64,000 nt of DNA from the NCBI RefSeq assembly GCF_023277745.1, contig NZ_CP086322.1:7626001-7690000 (forward strand), read 5' to 3'. This document shows, piece by piece, positions 1 to 8,024 of this stretch. The stretch's first letter is position 1, and every line of letters begins with the position of its first letter. Under the pieces are notes generated by a model. The model had not been told where the DNA came from. It searched no databases and was given only the letters and a program-made list of their open reading frames with translations. The position numbers and the translations under genes were made by a program. This DNA comes from Streptomyces halobius. GTDB taxonomy: Bacteria; Actinomycetota; Actinomycetes; Streptomycetales; Streptomycetaceae.

Positions 1-328
1 CCGCCACCCCGGGAATCAGCTCCACCCGGTGCCCGTCGAACGCCGCCGCCCACCGGGAGATGCGCGCGGACTCCTCGGCCGTCACCGTCCGCCCCCGCAG
101 CCGCGCGACACACTCCCCGAGGCTGCGCAGAAACACCTTGCTGCCATACCCGTGCGTCACGGCATTCGCCGCCTCGATCTCGTCGAGCACGGCCCGTACC
201 CCGCCCCGGTCGAGCCCGGGACGCGTCATCCACTCCAGAAACTCGTCGATGACCCGCTCGAAGATCACGTTGTTCTCCCACAACGTGTCGTCAGCATCGA
301 AGATCAGCACCCGCCGCCCCTCTCGCAC
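1..328 (-). CDS. HAD-family hydrolase, partial (C-terminus outside window)
   Basis: Predicted phosphatase of the haloacid dehalogenase superfamily. Only the first 109 codons are in the window. The N-terminus carries the HAD motif I as FDADDTLWEN, with the nucleophilic Asp at about residue 10. The GTG at 328 is the first start that includes the whole motif. The gene runs off the left edge. It lies just outside the putative island boundary at 474, so it is probably the original chromosomal neighbour of the tRNA-Leu locus. The substrate cannot be told from this fragment. Confidence 0.8.
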   Translation of the reverse strand, partial: MREGRRVLIFDADDTLWENNVIFERVIDEFLEWMTRPGLDRGGVRAVLDEIEAANAVTHGYGSKVFLRSLGECVARLRGRTVTAEESARISRWAAAFDGHRVELIPGVA

Positions 329-439
329 TCCGTAAAACCACGCGCACCCTACGCAGGGGCAGCGCTGGGGCGCATCGCAAATATGGGGCGGTGGCGGGAG
401 CACGGAACGGCGCCGGGAGGCGGCGCGCAGACACGAAAG

Positions 440-468
440 AGGCCCCCGCGAGGTCTTCGCGAGGGCCT
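440..468 (-). terminator. Hairpin downstream of the displaced tRNA-Leu 3' end
   Basis: Inverted repeat with arms 440-451 and 457-468, twelve base pairs with one mismatch around a short loop. On the minus strand it begins a few bases after the tRNA-Leu 3'-end fragment at 474-489. That is where a tRNA terminator belongs. I infer it is the native terminator of tRNA-Leu(GAG), now separated from the gene by the island. Confidence 0.6.
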
Positions 469-473
469 TCCTG

Positions 474-489
474 GTGTCCGAGGGGGGAC
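474..489 (-). repeat. Truncated tRNA-Leu 3' end, candidate distal attachment site
   Basis: Sixteen bases, GTGTCCGAGGGGGGAC, identical to 16578-16593, which is the 3' end (acceptor and T-stem part) of the intact tRNA-Leu plus one flanking base. Orientation is the same, and nothing upstream (from 490 on) resembles the rest of a tRNA. This is the pattern left when an integrative element enters the 3' end of a tRNA gene: one end keeps the whole tRNA, the other keeps only the crossover sequence. Confidence 0.65.
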
Positions 490-689
490 AACACGCACCA
501 TACGCACATGCCGGTGATGCGGGGCGAATTGCGATTGCCGTAGCCACCGGTTCGAAGCTTAGGCAGGAGCCACAGAACATGGCTGGTCGTGCGCACGGCG
601 CTGACCTGAGCATTTGCGCCACGGTTGCCGTCGAGGGGCGAAGTCGGCTGGTGCCGCTTGCTCCGAACGTGAACGAGGTCTGTACCGGG

Positions 690-1545
690 GTGAGATGCGG
701 GACAAGGTGATGGGCTGGCGCATCGCGGCCACCACCGCGGGCGGCTTCGCCTACCCGCTCGCTGCCGGCGCGCTGGGCAACCACTCATGGCGCGCACCGT
801 TCGTCATCTACCTCATCGGCCTGCCGCTGGGCGCCGCCACCCTGCTCGCCCTCCCCCAGGCCACCCCGGCAAGCGAGAACAGCCGCCAACCCAACGGGGC
901 TCGGGGCGGTGCGGTGCGGCTGCTGCGCGAGCATCCCCTCGTACTGGCCTTATGCGGGCTGTGGGTGACGACTGCTGGGCTGATGATGGTGCTGGCGGTC
1001 TCGCTGCCGCGCCGCCTGGATCAGCTCGGCATCCACGACACCCTCATCGTCGCGCTGTACGGCACTGTGCTGTCCTCCGGTGCCGCCAGCCTGATCGGCC
1101 TCACCTACGCCAAGCTCACGGCCCGATGTGGCCATGTGACGTTGATGCGGATCGCGGCCGGAGCGTGGACGGCTGCGCTGTTGCTGTTCGCTGTTGCCGG
1201 GCACTGGGCGGTATTGCCGCTCGTGCCGGTGCTGACCGGGATCGGCAGCGGCATCACGATGCCCACGCTGACCGTCCTGGTCGATCGTGCGGCGCCCGCC
1301 GAAAAGCGAGGCACCGCAACCTCGTTGCAGGCCACCGCGCTGTTCGGTGGGCAGTTCGCCTCGCCCTTGGTGTTCGGGCCGCTGATCGACGCCACGTCGA
1401 TCGCCACCGGCGCCCTGGTCGCCGCCACTGGCACCGGGGAATCCTGACCGTGCTGTTTCGGCTGCGGGAGCCGGATGCGCCGAGTGACGCAGCGGAGCAG
1501 GGCAAGGACGGTCCGCGCGAGGCTCCGGTCGGCGAACAGGCGTGA
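690..1545 (+). pseudogene. MFS transporter remnant, N-terminally truncated and frameshifted
   Basis: The reading frame from about 690 encodes hydrophobic segments typical of the middle and C-terminal half of a major facilitator (for example GWRIAATTAGGFAYP, and LPLVPVLTGIGSGITMPTL). The first transmembrane helices are missing. Near 1436 the frame ends in a stop, while the neighbouring frame continues with the expected C-terminal helix (GILTVLFRLREP) to 1545. A single-base frameshift therefore breaks what is left. It is one of several relics near the left end of the island. Confidence 0.7.
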
Positions 1546-1595
1546 CGTGGCGCCTGATGGCGCGGCACTCCGTGAATGAGGGGACGCACTCGCGC

Positions 1596-1866
1596 TCACT
1601 TTCCCGGTGCGTCGGCTGCCTCTCGGTGGTGCGGGGCGGGCAGTGTGAAGGCGGCCGTGCAGACGACCGCGATGGCCACGAACACCGCCCGGTAGGAGGC
1701 GGCCGTGCCGGCTGTAGTCGCGGCGACGGTGACCAGGGCGGCCAGGCCGACGGCGCCGCCGATCTGCCGGGTGGTGTTCATCAGCCCCGACGCCGCGCCG
1801 GCGTCCCGCTCGCTGATGCCGGAGGTGACCGTGGTGATGGGGGTGATCAGCAGGCCACCGCGGACG
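1596..1866 (-). pseudogene. DHA2-type MFS transporter, C-terminal remnant
   Basis: About 90 codons match the last helices of EmrB/QacA-type drug exporters, with the family-typical stretch DAGAASGLMNTTRQIGGAVG. The upstream 400 or so residues are absent. It is convergent with the preceding MFS relic but belongs to a different MFS subfamily as far as I can judge. No start codon with a ribosome binding site is visible. I see it as a deletion relic. Confidence 0.7.
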
Positions 1867-1909
1867 CCGCCATGGCCATCCTGTGCGCCTGCCTTGACCA
1901 CTTGCCGCG

Positions 1910-2086
1910 CCGTACTTGCGGTGGGTACCACCAGTTGTCCGTGTCGTTGATCTGGACCGGGGCATCAGCCTCGCCGGCGAGCTCGGCCACGACCGCGTGA
2001 CCTGGTCCGAAGGGGCCGCGCACCGCATCGTGAGGATCAGCAGTCCCGAAGGGCTGACCTTCCAGATCCGTGGCCCCGGCCAATGA
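1910..2086 (+). pseudogene. Unidentified C-terminal gene fragment
   Basis: A short open stretch ending at the TGA at 2084 encodes about 58 residues with protein-like composition (WVPPVVRVVDLDRGISLAGE, then HRIVRISSPEGLTFQIRG). No convincing start codon precedes it, and it abuts the MFS relic upstream. I do not recognise the family. It may be the tail of a lost gene or chance. Confidence 0.25.
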
Positions 2087-2151
2087 AGTGGTGACGGATC
2101 GCGTCCTCATGTGGCCTGCGCCGCACGCAGGGGGCGGTCAAGCGGGTTCAT

Positions 2152-2425
2152 TCAGCGCCGAGTCATGTAGAGGCCGAGTGCCTTGTGCAGGAATGTGTTG
2201 AGCGGGAAGTCCCATTCGCCGAGGTATTCGGCTGCCTGTCCGCCGGTGCCCGCCTTGAAGCGGAGCAGGCCGAGCAGGTGGTTGCTCTCGTCGAGGGTGT
2301 CGGTGATGCCCCGCAGGTCGTAGACGTGTGCGCCCAGCTCGTGGGCGTCGTTCATCATTCTCCACTGGATGGCGTTGCTGGGCTGGACTTCGCGGCTGCG
2401 GCTGGTCCGGTCGCGGACGGCAATT
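2152..2425 (-). pseudogene. FemX/FemAB-type peptidyltransferase, C-terminal remnant
   Basis: The C-terminal 68 codons read like the end of the lipid II aminoacyltransferases that build peptidoglycan cross-bridges (MMNDAHELGAHVYDLRG, then EYLGEWDFPLN). The similarity continues upstream in the same frame to about 2425 (SNAIQWRMMNDAHE). The N-terminal three quarters are missing. An intact copy must exist elsewhere if the host needs the activity. Confidence 0.7.
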
Positions 2426-2456
2426 TCCTCGGGCGGCGTTGTCCACCCGCCTGGAC

Positions 2457-3758
2457 TCAGCCTGTTGGGCCGGAAGCGGCGGGGCGGGGCTCACGGGTCA
2501 TCAGGACAGCGAGGGCTGCTGCTGCGGGGAGTGCCGCGAGGGCGGTCAGCGCAGGGCCGTAGTGTCCGGTGAGGTCGTGGCCCATTGAGACCGCGAGAGG
2601 GCCGAAGGCGCTGGCGGCGATGGTGATGGTGTGGGCGCTGCCGCGGATGGCGCCGAGGTGGGCGGTGCCGAAGTAGCGGGGGTAGGTGGCGGATTCGACG
2701 GCGCGGAGCAGGCCGTTGGAGGTGCCGAGGAGCACGCCGTATCCGATGGCCGCCCAGCCGGGTGTGACGAGCCGGGCGGAGAGTACGCCGCAGGCCAGAA
2801 CGGTCATGGCGACCAGCAGGATGACCTTGGGCGGCAGTCGGTCGATGAGGGCGCCTGCGGCGAGGGTGGCCAGCAGGGCCGCCGCGGTCTGCGGCAGGAA
2901 GTTGGCGGCGGCCTCGGCCGGGGTGAGTCCGCGTTCGCCAAGCAGGGCTATCTGGTGGAAGTTCAGGCCGGTGGTGAGCATGCTGCTGGCGGCAAGGCAG
3001 GCGGCTACCGCCCAGAAGGCTCCGGTGCGCAGTGCCTTGCGCAGGGGCCAGCCGGTGAGTGGGGCGTCGGTGGGGGCGCCGTCAGTGGGGGTGACGCCGT
3101 CGACGTGCTGGCCGAGGTCGGCGGGCCGGTTGCGGATGCCGAACAGGGCGAGGGGGATGACGATCAGCCAGACGGCGATGCCTTCGATCGCCCATGCCTG
3201 GCGCCAGCCGTAGTCGGAGACCAGGCGTTCGATGAGGACCGGGGCGAGGGAGATTCCGGCGGTGCCGATGGCGCTGGTGATACCGAGGGCCAGGCCGCGG
3301 CGCTTGTCGAACCAGTAGGCGACCGTGGTAGTGGCGACCAGGGACAGTGCTCCCTGTCCGGCCATACGGATGCCGATGAACCCGGCGGTCAGGCCGACGA
3401 CGCCGGTCACGAAGGACAGGGCGAGCAGGATCGCGCCGAAGACGGCGCCTATGGCGGCGATCACCCGTCGGGGGCCGTAGCGGTCGATGGCGCGGCCGAC
3501 GAGAGGCATCGCGCAGGCGCCGACGAGCGTGCCGACGAGATACGCGGTGGAGACCTGAGTGCGGTTGATGCCGAGGTCCGCGATGAGCGGGTCGATGAAG
3601 ACCGAGACACCGGTGGTCTGGCCCGGCGCCGTCATCGCCGTGGCCAGTGCGCTGTAGGCAACGATGCGCCAGCCGTGGAAACGTCGGCCGGTGGCGTGCG
3701 CGACGGGCGGCGGGTGTGGAGTGTTGGCAGCGGGAGTGGTCTTCGCGTGCCGGCTCAG
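2457..3758 (-). CDS. MFS transporter, oxalate/formate or monocarboxylate type
   Basis: An intact 433-residue major facilitator with about twelve transmembrane segments. It opens with GRRFHGWRIVAYSALATAM and has the cytoplasmic signature GRAIDRYGPRRV between helices 2 and 3. The arrangement fits the OFA/MCT group of monocarboxylate transporters; the substrate is unknown. The start is uncertain: a CTG at 3758 follows a clear AGGAGG, whereas an ATG at 3875 would add a tail overlapping a repeated non-coding sequence. I prefer 3758. It is the first intact gene of the island from the left and has no visible copy of the MerR-type operator. Confidence 0.75.
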   Translation of the reverse strand: MSRHAKTTPAANTPHPPPVAHATGRRFHGWRIVAYSALATAMTAPGQTTGVSVFIDPLIADLGINRTQVSTAYLVGTLVGACAMPLVGRAIDRYGPRRVIAAIGAVFGAILLALSFVTGVVGLTAGFIGIRMAGQGALSLVATTTVAYWFDKRRGLALGITSAIGTAGISLAPVLIERLVSDYGWRQAWAIEGIAVWLIVIPLALFGIRNRPADLGQHVDGVTPTDGAPTDAPLTGWPLRKALRTGAFWAVAACLAASSMLTTGLNFHQIALLGERGLTPAEAAANFLPQTAAALLATLAAGALIDRLPPKVILLVAMTVLACGVLSARLVTPGWAAIGYGVLLGTSNGLLRAVESATYPRYFGTAHLGAIRGSAHTITIAASAFGPLAVSMGHDLTGHYGPALTALAALPAAAALAVLMTREPRPAASGPTG

Positions 3759-3822
3759 TGTTCCTCCTACCGAATGCCCCGTCGTCCCAGCGGGGCAGGT
3801 GGCGCGGCCGGACTCCGGGCTC

Positions 3823-3959
3823 GTCAGGGCATTGTCCCGAACTCGGCCCGCGCGCTGAAGACCGCCCACCCTCAAGAGGGCTGCGGGAAGCGCGCGGGCG
3901 GGGAGGGGGCTTGTCAGGGCATGATCCCCGGGCCCGGCCCGCGCGCTGAAGACCGCCCC
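3823..3959. repeat. Two imperfect direct repeats of about 45 bp
   Basis: The sequences at 3823-3867 and 3913-3959 are largely identical (GTCAGGGCAT at the left end and GCCCGCGCGCTGAAGACCGC at the right). They lie between the MFS gene and the SulP gene, which are in the same orientation. The function is unknown. They could reflect a local duplication; a regulatory role for the MFS gene is possible. Confidence 0.6.
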
Positions 3960-4000
3960 TTCCCGCCATCCGTGGTCGGCGGTAAGGGGCGGCCGGTCTG

Positions 4001-5503
4001 TCAGTGGCCGGCGGTGAGCTGGCCGGCGAGCTTGTCGTGCATCTCGGCGCTGGGCTCGTTGAGGCCGATGATCGTGACCTTCTTGCCGCGTTCCTTGTAC
4101 TTCGTCTCTATCGCGTCCAGGGCCGCGACGGAGGAGGCATCCCAGATGTGGGCGTCGGTCAGGTCGATGACGACGTCGTCCGGGTCGTCCTTGTAGTTGA
4201 ACTGGTAGACGAGGTCGTTGGACGAGGCGAAGAACAGCTCGCCGGTGACCGCGTAGACGACCTGGTTGCCGTCGGGGTCGAGGACGCCCGAGACGTTGGC
4301 GAGGTGGGCGACGCGCTTGGCGAAGATGACCATCGCCACGATGCAGCCGACGACGACGCCGATGGCGAGGTTGTGGGTGGCGACCACGCAGGCGACAGTG
4401 AGGACCATGACGGTGGTCTCGCCGATGGGCATCCGCTTCAGCGTCTTCGGCTGGATGGAGTGCCAGTCGAAGGTGCCGACCGAGACCAGGATCATCACGG
4501 CGACCAGCGCGGCCATCGGGATGTCGGAGACGACCGGACCGAACACCACGACGAGGATGATCAGGAAGACACCGGCGAGGAAGGTAGAGAGCCGGGTGCG
4601 GGCACCGGCGGTCTTCACGTTGATCATCGTCTGGCCGATCATGGCGCAGCCGCCCATGCCGCCGAAGAAGCCGGTGACGATGTTGGCGACGCCCTGGCCG
4701 ATCGACTCACGGGTCTTGTTGGAGTGGGTGTCGGTGATGTCGTCGACCAGCTTGGCGGTCATCAGCGACTCCATCAGCCCGACCAGCGCGAAGGCGAAGG
4801 CGTACGGGGCGATGGTGGTCAGGGTGTCGAGGGTGAAGGGCACGTCGGGCAGGCCCGGGACCGGCAGCGAGGAGGGCAGCTTGCCCTTGTCGCCCACGGT
4901 CGGCACGGCGATCCCGGCGGCCACGGTGATGACGGTCAGGATGACGATGGAGACCAGCGGGGCCGGCACGGCCTTGGTGATCTTCGGGAAGAACACCATC
5001 AGTGCCAGACCGCCGATGATCAGCGGGTAGACGGGCCAGGGAACGTCGTGCATCTCGGGCACCTGGGCCATGAAGATCAGGATGGCGAGGGCGTTGACGA
5101 AGCCGACCATCACCGACCGGGGCACGAACCGCATCAATTTGGCCACGCCCAGCGCACCGAGTGCGACCTGGATGAGGCCGCCGAGGATGACGGCGGCGAT
5201 GAGGTAGCCGAGCCCGTACTCATGGTTGAGAGGGGCGATGACCAGGGCCATCGCGCCGGTGGCGGCGGAGATCATGGCCTTGCGACCGCCCACCACGGAT
5301 ATCACCACGGCCATGGTGAAGGACGCGAAGAGGCCGATGGCCGGGTCCACGCCGGCGATGATCGAGAAGGAGATGGCCTCGGGGATCAGTGCCAGGGCCA
5401 CCACCAGGCCGGCCAGCACCTCGGTACGGAAGACCTTGGGAGAGGCGAGCCAGTCGGGCTTGGACATGCGCAGCTTGGGGACAGCGGACAGCGGTGAAGA
5501 CAT
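4001..5503 (-). CDS. SulP-family inorganic anion transporter with STAS domain
   Basis: A 500-residue membrane transporter of the SLC26/SulP family, predicted to move sulfate, bicarbonate or a related anion. The N-terminal two thirds contain 10-14 hydrophobic segments, including the family stretch ALIPEAISFSIIAGVDP and the TDTHSNKTRESIGQGVAN loop. The C-terminal 100 residues form a STAS domain (VVIDLTDAHIWDASSVAALD). The TDT/NKTRE signature resembles the BicA-like branch, but substrate assignment is inference. The ATG at 5503 precedes the conserved start. A MerR-type operator lies about 250 bp upstream and points at this gene, and a merR gene is divergent. Confidence 0.9.
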   Translation of the reverse strand: MSSPLSAVPKLRMSKPDWLASPKVFRTEVLAGLVVALALIPEAISFSIIAGVDPAIGLFASFTMAVVISVVGGRKAMISAATGAMALVIAPLNHEYGLGYLIAAVILGGLIQVALGALGVAKLMRFVPRSVMVGFVNALAILIFMAQVPEMHDVPWPVYPLIIGGLALMVFFPKITKAVPAPLVSIVILTVITVAAGIAVPTVGDKGKLPSSLPVPGLPDVPFTLDTLTTIAPYAFAFALVGLMESLMTAKLVDDITDTHSNKTRESIGQGVANIVTGFFGGMGGCAMIGQTMINVKTAGARTRLSTFLAGVFLIILVVVFGPVVSDIPMAALVAVMILVSVGTFDWHSIQPKTLKRMPIGETTVMVLTVACVVATHNLAIGVVVGCIVAMVIFAKRVAHLANVSGVLDPDGNQVVYAVTGELFFASSNDLVYQFNYKDDPDDVVIDLTDAHIWDASSVAALDAIETKYKERGKKVTIIGLNEPSAEMHDKLAGQLTAGH

Positions 5504-5754
5504 GCAACCGTTTCTGTTCGGGCACACGCATCCACCTGCGGGATGCACGCGCGTCGTACTCGACTCCACAAGGGGGTGGAATCCCCGGCGGCCCGGCCTC
5601 AACGGGGGCCCTGCCGGTGGGAGTGGCAGCCACTGCGGCTGCCGGTCGGGCATCATTACCCGGAAGTCTGCGGGCGCCTGCAAGCCCCGTCGGGGCCCGC
5701 ATTGGCGGGGGCGGCCCTGGCTGCGCCTTTACAGTGTGGCTGCCCTCGTCAAAG

Positions 5755-5780
5755 ACTCTACCCTGACGTGAAGGCAGGGT
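5755..5780 (-). promoter_or_regulatory. MerR-type operator/promoter site A (upstream of SulP gene)
   Basis: The 20-mer at 5758-5777 reads CTACCCTGACGTGAAGGCAG. On the minus strand ACGT is followed after five bases by the -10 hexamer TAGAGT (5755-5760), directed toward the SulP gene. The -35 region is poor, as expected for an activator-dependent promoter. It aligns with six other sites in the island. Confidence 0.6.
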
Positions 5781-5901
5781 GCGACCTGCGGCTTGTGAAA
5801 TGCAGGTAAAGAAGCCCACGGATCATGTGATTCCAGACACGTATGCTGGAGCACTTCGACTGGTGGACATGCGGCGGAACGCAGAAGGAGAAGGCGCGAC
5901 G

Positions 5902-6303
5902 ATGGGTGAGCGGCAGATGCAGATCGGGGAAGTTGCCGAGCGGACCGGTTTGTCGCTGCGTACGATCCGCCACTACGAGGAAGTCGGCCTTGTGGCCCCG
6001 TCCGCGCGGAGCAAGGGCGGCTTCCGCCTCTACACCGAAGCCGACGTCGAGCGTTTGATGGTCATTCGGCGCATGAAGCCGCTGGACTTCTCGCTGGAGG
6101 AGACGCGGGACCTGCTGGAGATCACAGACCGCATCGCCGCCACCGACGACCCGCCCACGGGAGAGGAGCGGGAGCGGCTGCGCGAGCGTCTCGACTCCTA
6201 TCGCAAGGTGGCCGACGCGCGCTGCGAGACGCTGCGCGCCCAGCTGATGGCCGCCGAGGACTTCGCCGCCACCCTCCGCCGTCGGCTCGGCACAGAGAGC
6301 TGA
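5902..6303 (+). CDS. MerR-family transcriptional regulator (copy 1)
   Basis: A 133-residue regulator. The N-terminal winged helix-turn-helix begins MQIGEVAERTGLSLRTIRHY at residue 6; the rest is a dimerisation helix and a short tail without an obvious ligand-binding domain. One Cys (in ADARCE) is conserved with the second MerR at 10618-11061, and the DNA-recognition region is almost identical between the two. The ATG at 5902 has a GGAGAAGG upstream. The gene is divergent from the SulP gene, with operator site A between them. It probably activates promoters with the 19-bp spacer seen across the island. Confidence 0.9.
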   Translation: MGERQMQIGEVAERTGLSLRTIRHYEEVGLVAPSARSKGGFRLYTEADVERLMVIRRMKPLDFSLEETRDLLEITDRIAATDDPPTGEERERLRERLDSYRKVADARCETLRAQLMAAEDFAATLRRRLGTES

Positions 6304-6352
6304 CGACGGAGGGGGAGGAGCGATCCTGGCCCTCCGTGGGTGGGCGCCCCCT

Positions 6353-6592
6353 TCAGTAGGCCCACCAGCGGCCCGAGTCGCTTTGCCGCGCCCATCGTGT
6401 GATGCCGTCCTCGCCGATCGTGCGCACGTGGGCGCTGTCGAGTCGGTGGGCTTTGATGAGGCAGATGCGGGACCAATTGCCGCGGGCGTCCACGTCCTCG
6501 AAGGCCACGTCCCCCTCGTCGGTGCGGGTGGCTCGCCCGGCGGTGAGGATCATCTCGGAGCCGTCGGTCAGTTTCACCATGAACGTTCCCAT
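6353..6592 (-). CDS. Small protein with C-terminal WWxY motif (paralogue 1)
   Basis: A 79-residue protein of unknown function. It is a paralogue of the gene just upstream (6697-6936): same length, similar start (MGTFMVKLTDGSE against MALFMLQLAHGED) and the same aromatic end (GRWWAY against GTWWCY). No transmembrane segment or signal peptide is visible. The start at 6592 was chosen because it matches the paralogue; an ATG at 6604 lies too close to the only AAGAAGG. It is the last gene of a probable three-gene operon with the DUF2795 gene. Confidence 0.7.
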   Translation of the reverse strand: MGTFMVKLTDGSEMILTAGRATRTDEGDVAFEDVDARGNWSRICLIKAHRLDSAHVRTIGEDGITRWARQSDSGRWWAY

Positions 6593-6696
6593 CGGCGTTC
6601 TCATCCTTCTTGGCGTGGGCTGCCCCTGGTCGTGATCTTGGCGTGGGCTGTCTCTGGTTGTGCGACGCATCCTGCCCCGACGGGCAGAGGGCTGCT

Positions 6697-6936
6697 TCAG
6701 TAGCACCACCAGGTGCCATCGGGCGGCTGTGGAATCCAGTGATAGCCGCCGCCGTCGGCGGGGCCGCGCCGGAAGACGGCCGTCACCACATCCGCCCGAT
6801 ACGTCTGCACCCGCTCGGACTTGCCTTGCTGATCGGTGCGTTCCAGCACGATCTCGCCGGACGCCGTGCGCCCGAGGGCGTCCGCCTCCAGCACGGCGTC
6901 CTCGCCGTGAGCGAGTTGCAGCATGAAGAGGGCCAT
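6697..6936 (-). CDS. Small protein with C-terminal WWxY motif (paralogue 2)
   Basis: A 79-residue soluble protein and tandem paralogue of 6353-6592. Besides the ends, the two share alternating hydrophobic/charged segments that suggest a small beta-rich fold, which is an inference from composition only. It begins 19 bp after the DUF2795 stop codon, so the two are very likely co-transcribed. I do not recognise the family. Confidence 0.7.
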   Translation of the reverse strand: MALFMLQLAHGEDAVLEADALGRTASGEIVLERTDQQGKSERVQTYRADVVTAVFRRGPADGGGYHWIPQPPDGTWWCY

Positions 6937-6955
6937 TGCCTGTGCTCCGTGCCGC

Positions 6956-7165
6956 TCAGAGTCCGACGGGGATCGCGGGGAGGTCCTCCCAGACCTGCCG
7001 CAGTTCCGTGTAGCGGCGGTCGGGCGGCAGCTGTTCGAGCACCTTGCGGACCTCGGGGCGGGCGCCGGACGCCCCGAGGAGCAGATCGTGTGTGCTCAAC
7101 GCGCTGTTCGCGAAGAGCGGGGACAGGTGGTCGGCGATTTCCCTACGGGTGACGTCATCAGTCAT
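6956..7165 (-). CDS. DUF2795 domain protein
   Basis: A 69-residue protein. The C-terminal part (LLLGASGARPEVRKVLEQLP followed by DRRYTELRQVWEDLP) is the DUF2795 fold found in many actinobacterial small proteins; its biochemical role is unknown. The ATG at 7165 has a GGGAG eight bases upstream. It heads the operon with the two WWxY paralogues. Operator site B lies about 170 bp upstream. Confidence 0.8.
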   Translation of the reverse strand: MTDDVTRREIADHLSPLFANSALSTHDLLLGASGARPEVRKVLEQLPPDRRYTELRQVWEDLPAIPVGL

Positions 7166-7332
7166 GAAAAGACTCCCAGTTGGCGAGTGCGCGCCTGAAC
7201 GGTTGGCTGCGCGGGCGAAGGTCACGGCAGCCCCGACGGGCGGCTCCTTCACCGGCCCCGGGCGGTGGCGAGGGAATGGATCCGCCGGTGCCCGGGAACG
7301 GCTTGGAAGCAGGCCGACCAGGTCGGCGAGCA

Positions 7333-7363
7333 ACGTTACTCTAACGCAAGGGTAGAGTGGGAA
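7333..7363. promoter_or_regulatory. MerR-type operator/promoter site B (upstream of DUF2795 operon)
   Basis: The 20-mer at 7336-7355 is TTACTCTAACGCAAGGGTAG and is nearly symmetric. On the minus strand it offers -35 TTCCCA (7358-7363) and -10 TAACGT (7333-7338) with a 19-bp spacer toward the DUF2795 operon. On the plus strand TAGAGT (7353-7358) follows ACGC after five bases. It could therefore fire in either direction; the known genes lie to the left. Confidence 0.55.
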
Positions 7364-7365
7364 TG

Positions 7366-8024
7366 CAAGTCTCGCTTTCCGTGACCAACACCCCTGCACT
7401 CTCACGTGCTGGTAAGTCGCAGCGGAACCCTCTCCGGCTAGGCACTCTCACGCCACGTGAGGATAGGCTGGGGGCCGTCGGCGCAGTGGAGTGGACCGGT
7501 GAGGCGTCGACGCGGCGGTCCCGGTGCGTTCTCCGGTCGGGCCGGGGCCGCGCCTCTCGGTCGTCGCCTGTTGCCTCGTTTCAGGGGTGGAGCAGGTGCA
7601 GGCGGCCGGGCATCGGCTCCAGGCGCAGCGGGGCGCGCACAGAAAGCGGGTGCCCCGACTCGGAGGGACGGCGAGGCCGCGCTTCTGCAGAGTTGGAAGA
7701 GGGGCCCGCGAGACCGGAACGGGGTCAGGGCAGGACGCCGGTCTCGCGGGCGGCGGCGACGTGACCGCCCCGGGTGTGCCGCAACGCGCCGCCCAGGTGG
7801 CCCGGGGCGGGACGCCTGGCAGCTCTCCCGACCTCGCATCCCTAACCTAGCGCGAGAGTTGGCAACTTGTGAATTCCGCCCTGAGCAAGGCTGTTGGAAT
7901 TCAGACCCTTACGTTGCCCTAGAGTTATTTTCTGTGTCGGTCGATCCACTGGACAGGTTCGTCGGCGCGGCGGCCCCGGTAGGTCCTCCACCCGACGATG
8001 GCCGGGGCCGCCTCCCTTGCTGTC
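7366..8024. other. Gap of about 660 bp without a convincing gene
   Basis: Open frames exist on both strands here, but their products are Arg/Pro-rich with no recognisable motif, and none has a good ribosome binding site. The segment 7840-7930 is less GC-rich and promoter-like; it contains operator site F and an imperfect inverted repeat ending in GAATTC at 7871-7876 and 7897-7902. It may hold an untranslated RNA or the scar of a deleted gene. Confidence 0.4.
7894..7925 (+). promoter_or_regulatory. Candidate MerR-type site F, without a known target gene
   Basis: The sequence at 7903-7922, AGACCCTTACGTTGCCCTAG, has ACGT five bases before TAGAGT (7920-7925), as in the other sites, and a -35 like TTGGAA at 7894-7899 (20-bp spacer). 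Half of the palindrome is degenerate. Transcription would run right, antisense to the end of the zinc-ribbon gene. I rank it below sites A-E. Confidence 0.35.

Noticed and set aside
7438..7839. Possible 133-residue basic protein on the minus strand
   Set aside because: Arg/Pro-rich composition, no ribosome binding site and no motif; more likely non-coding.
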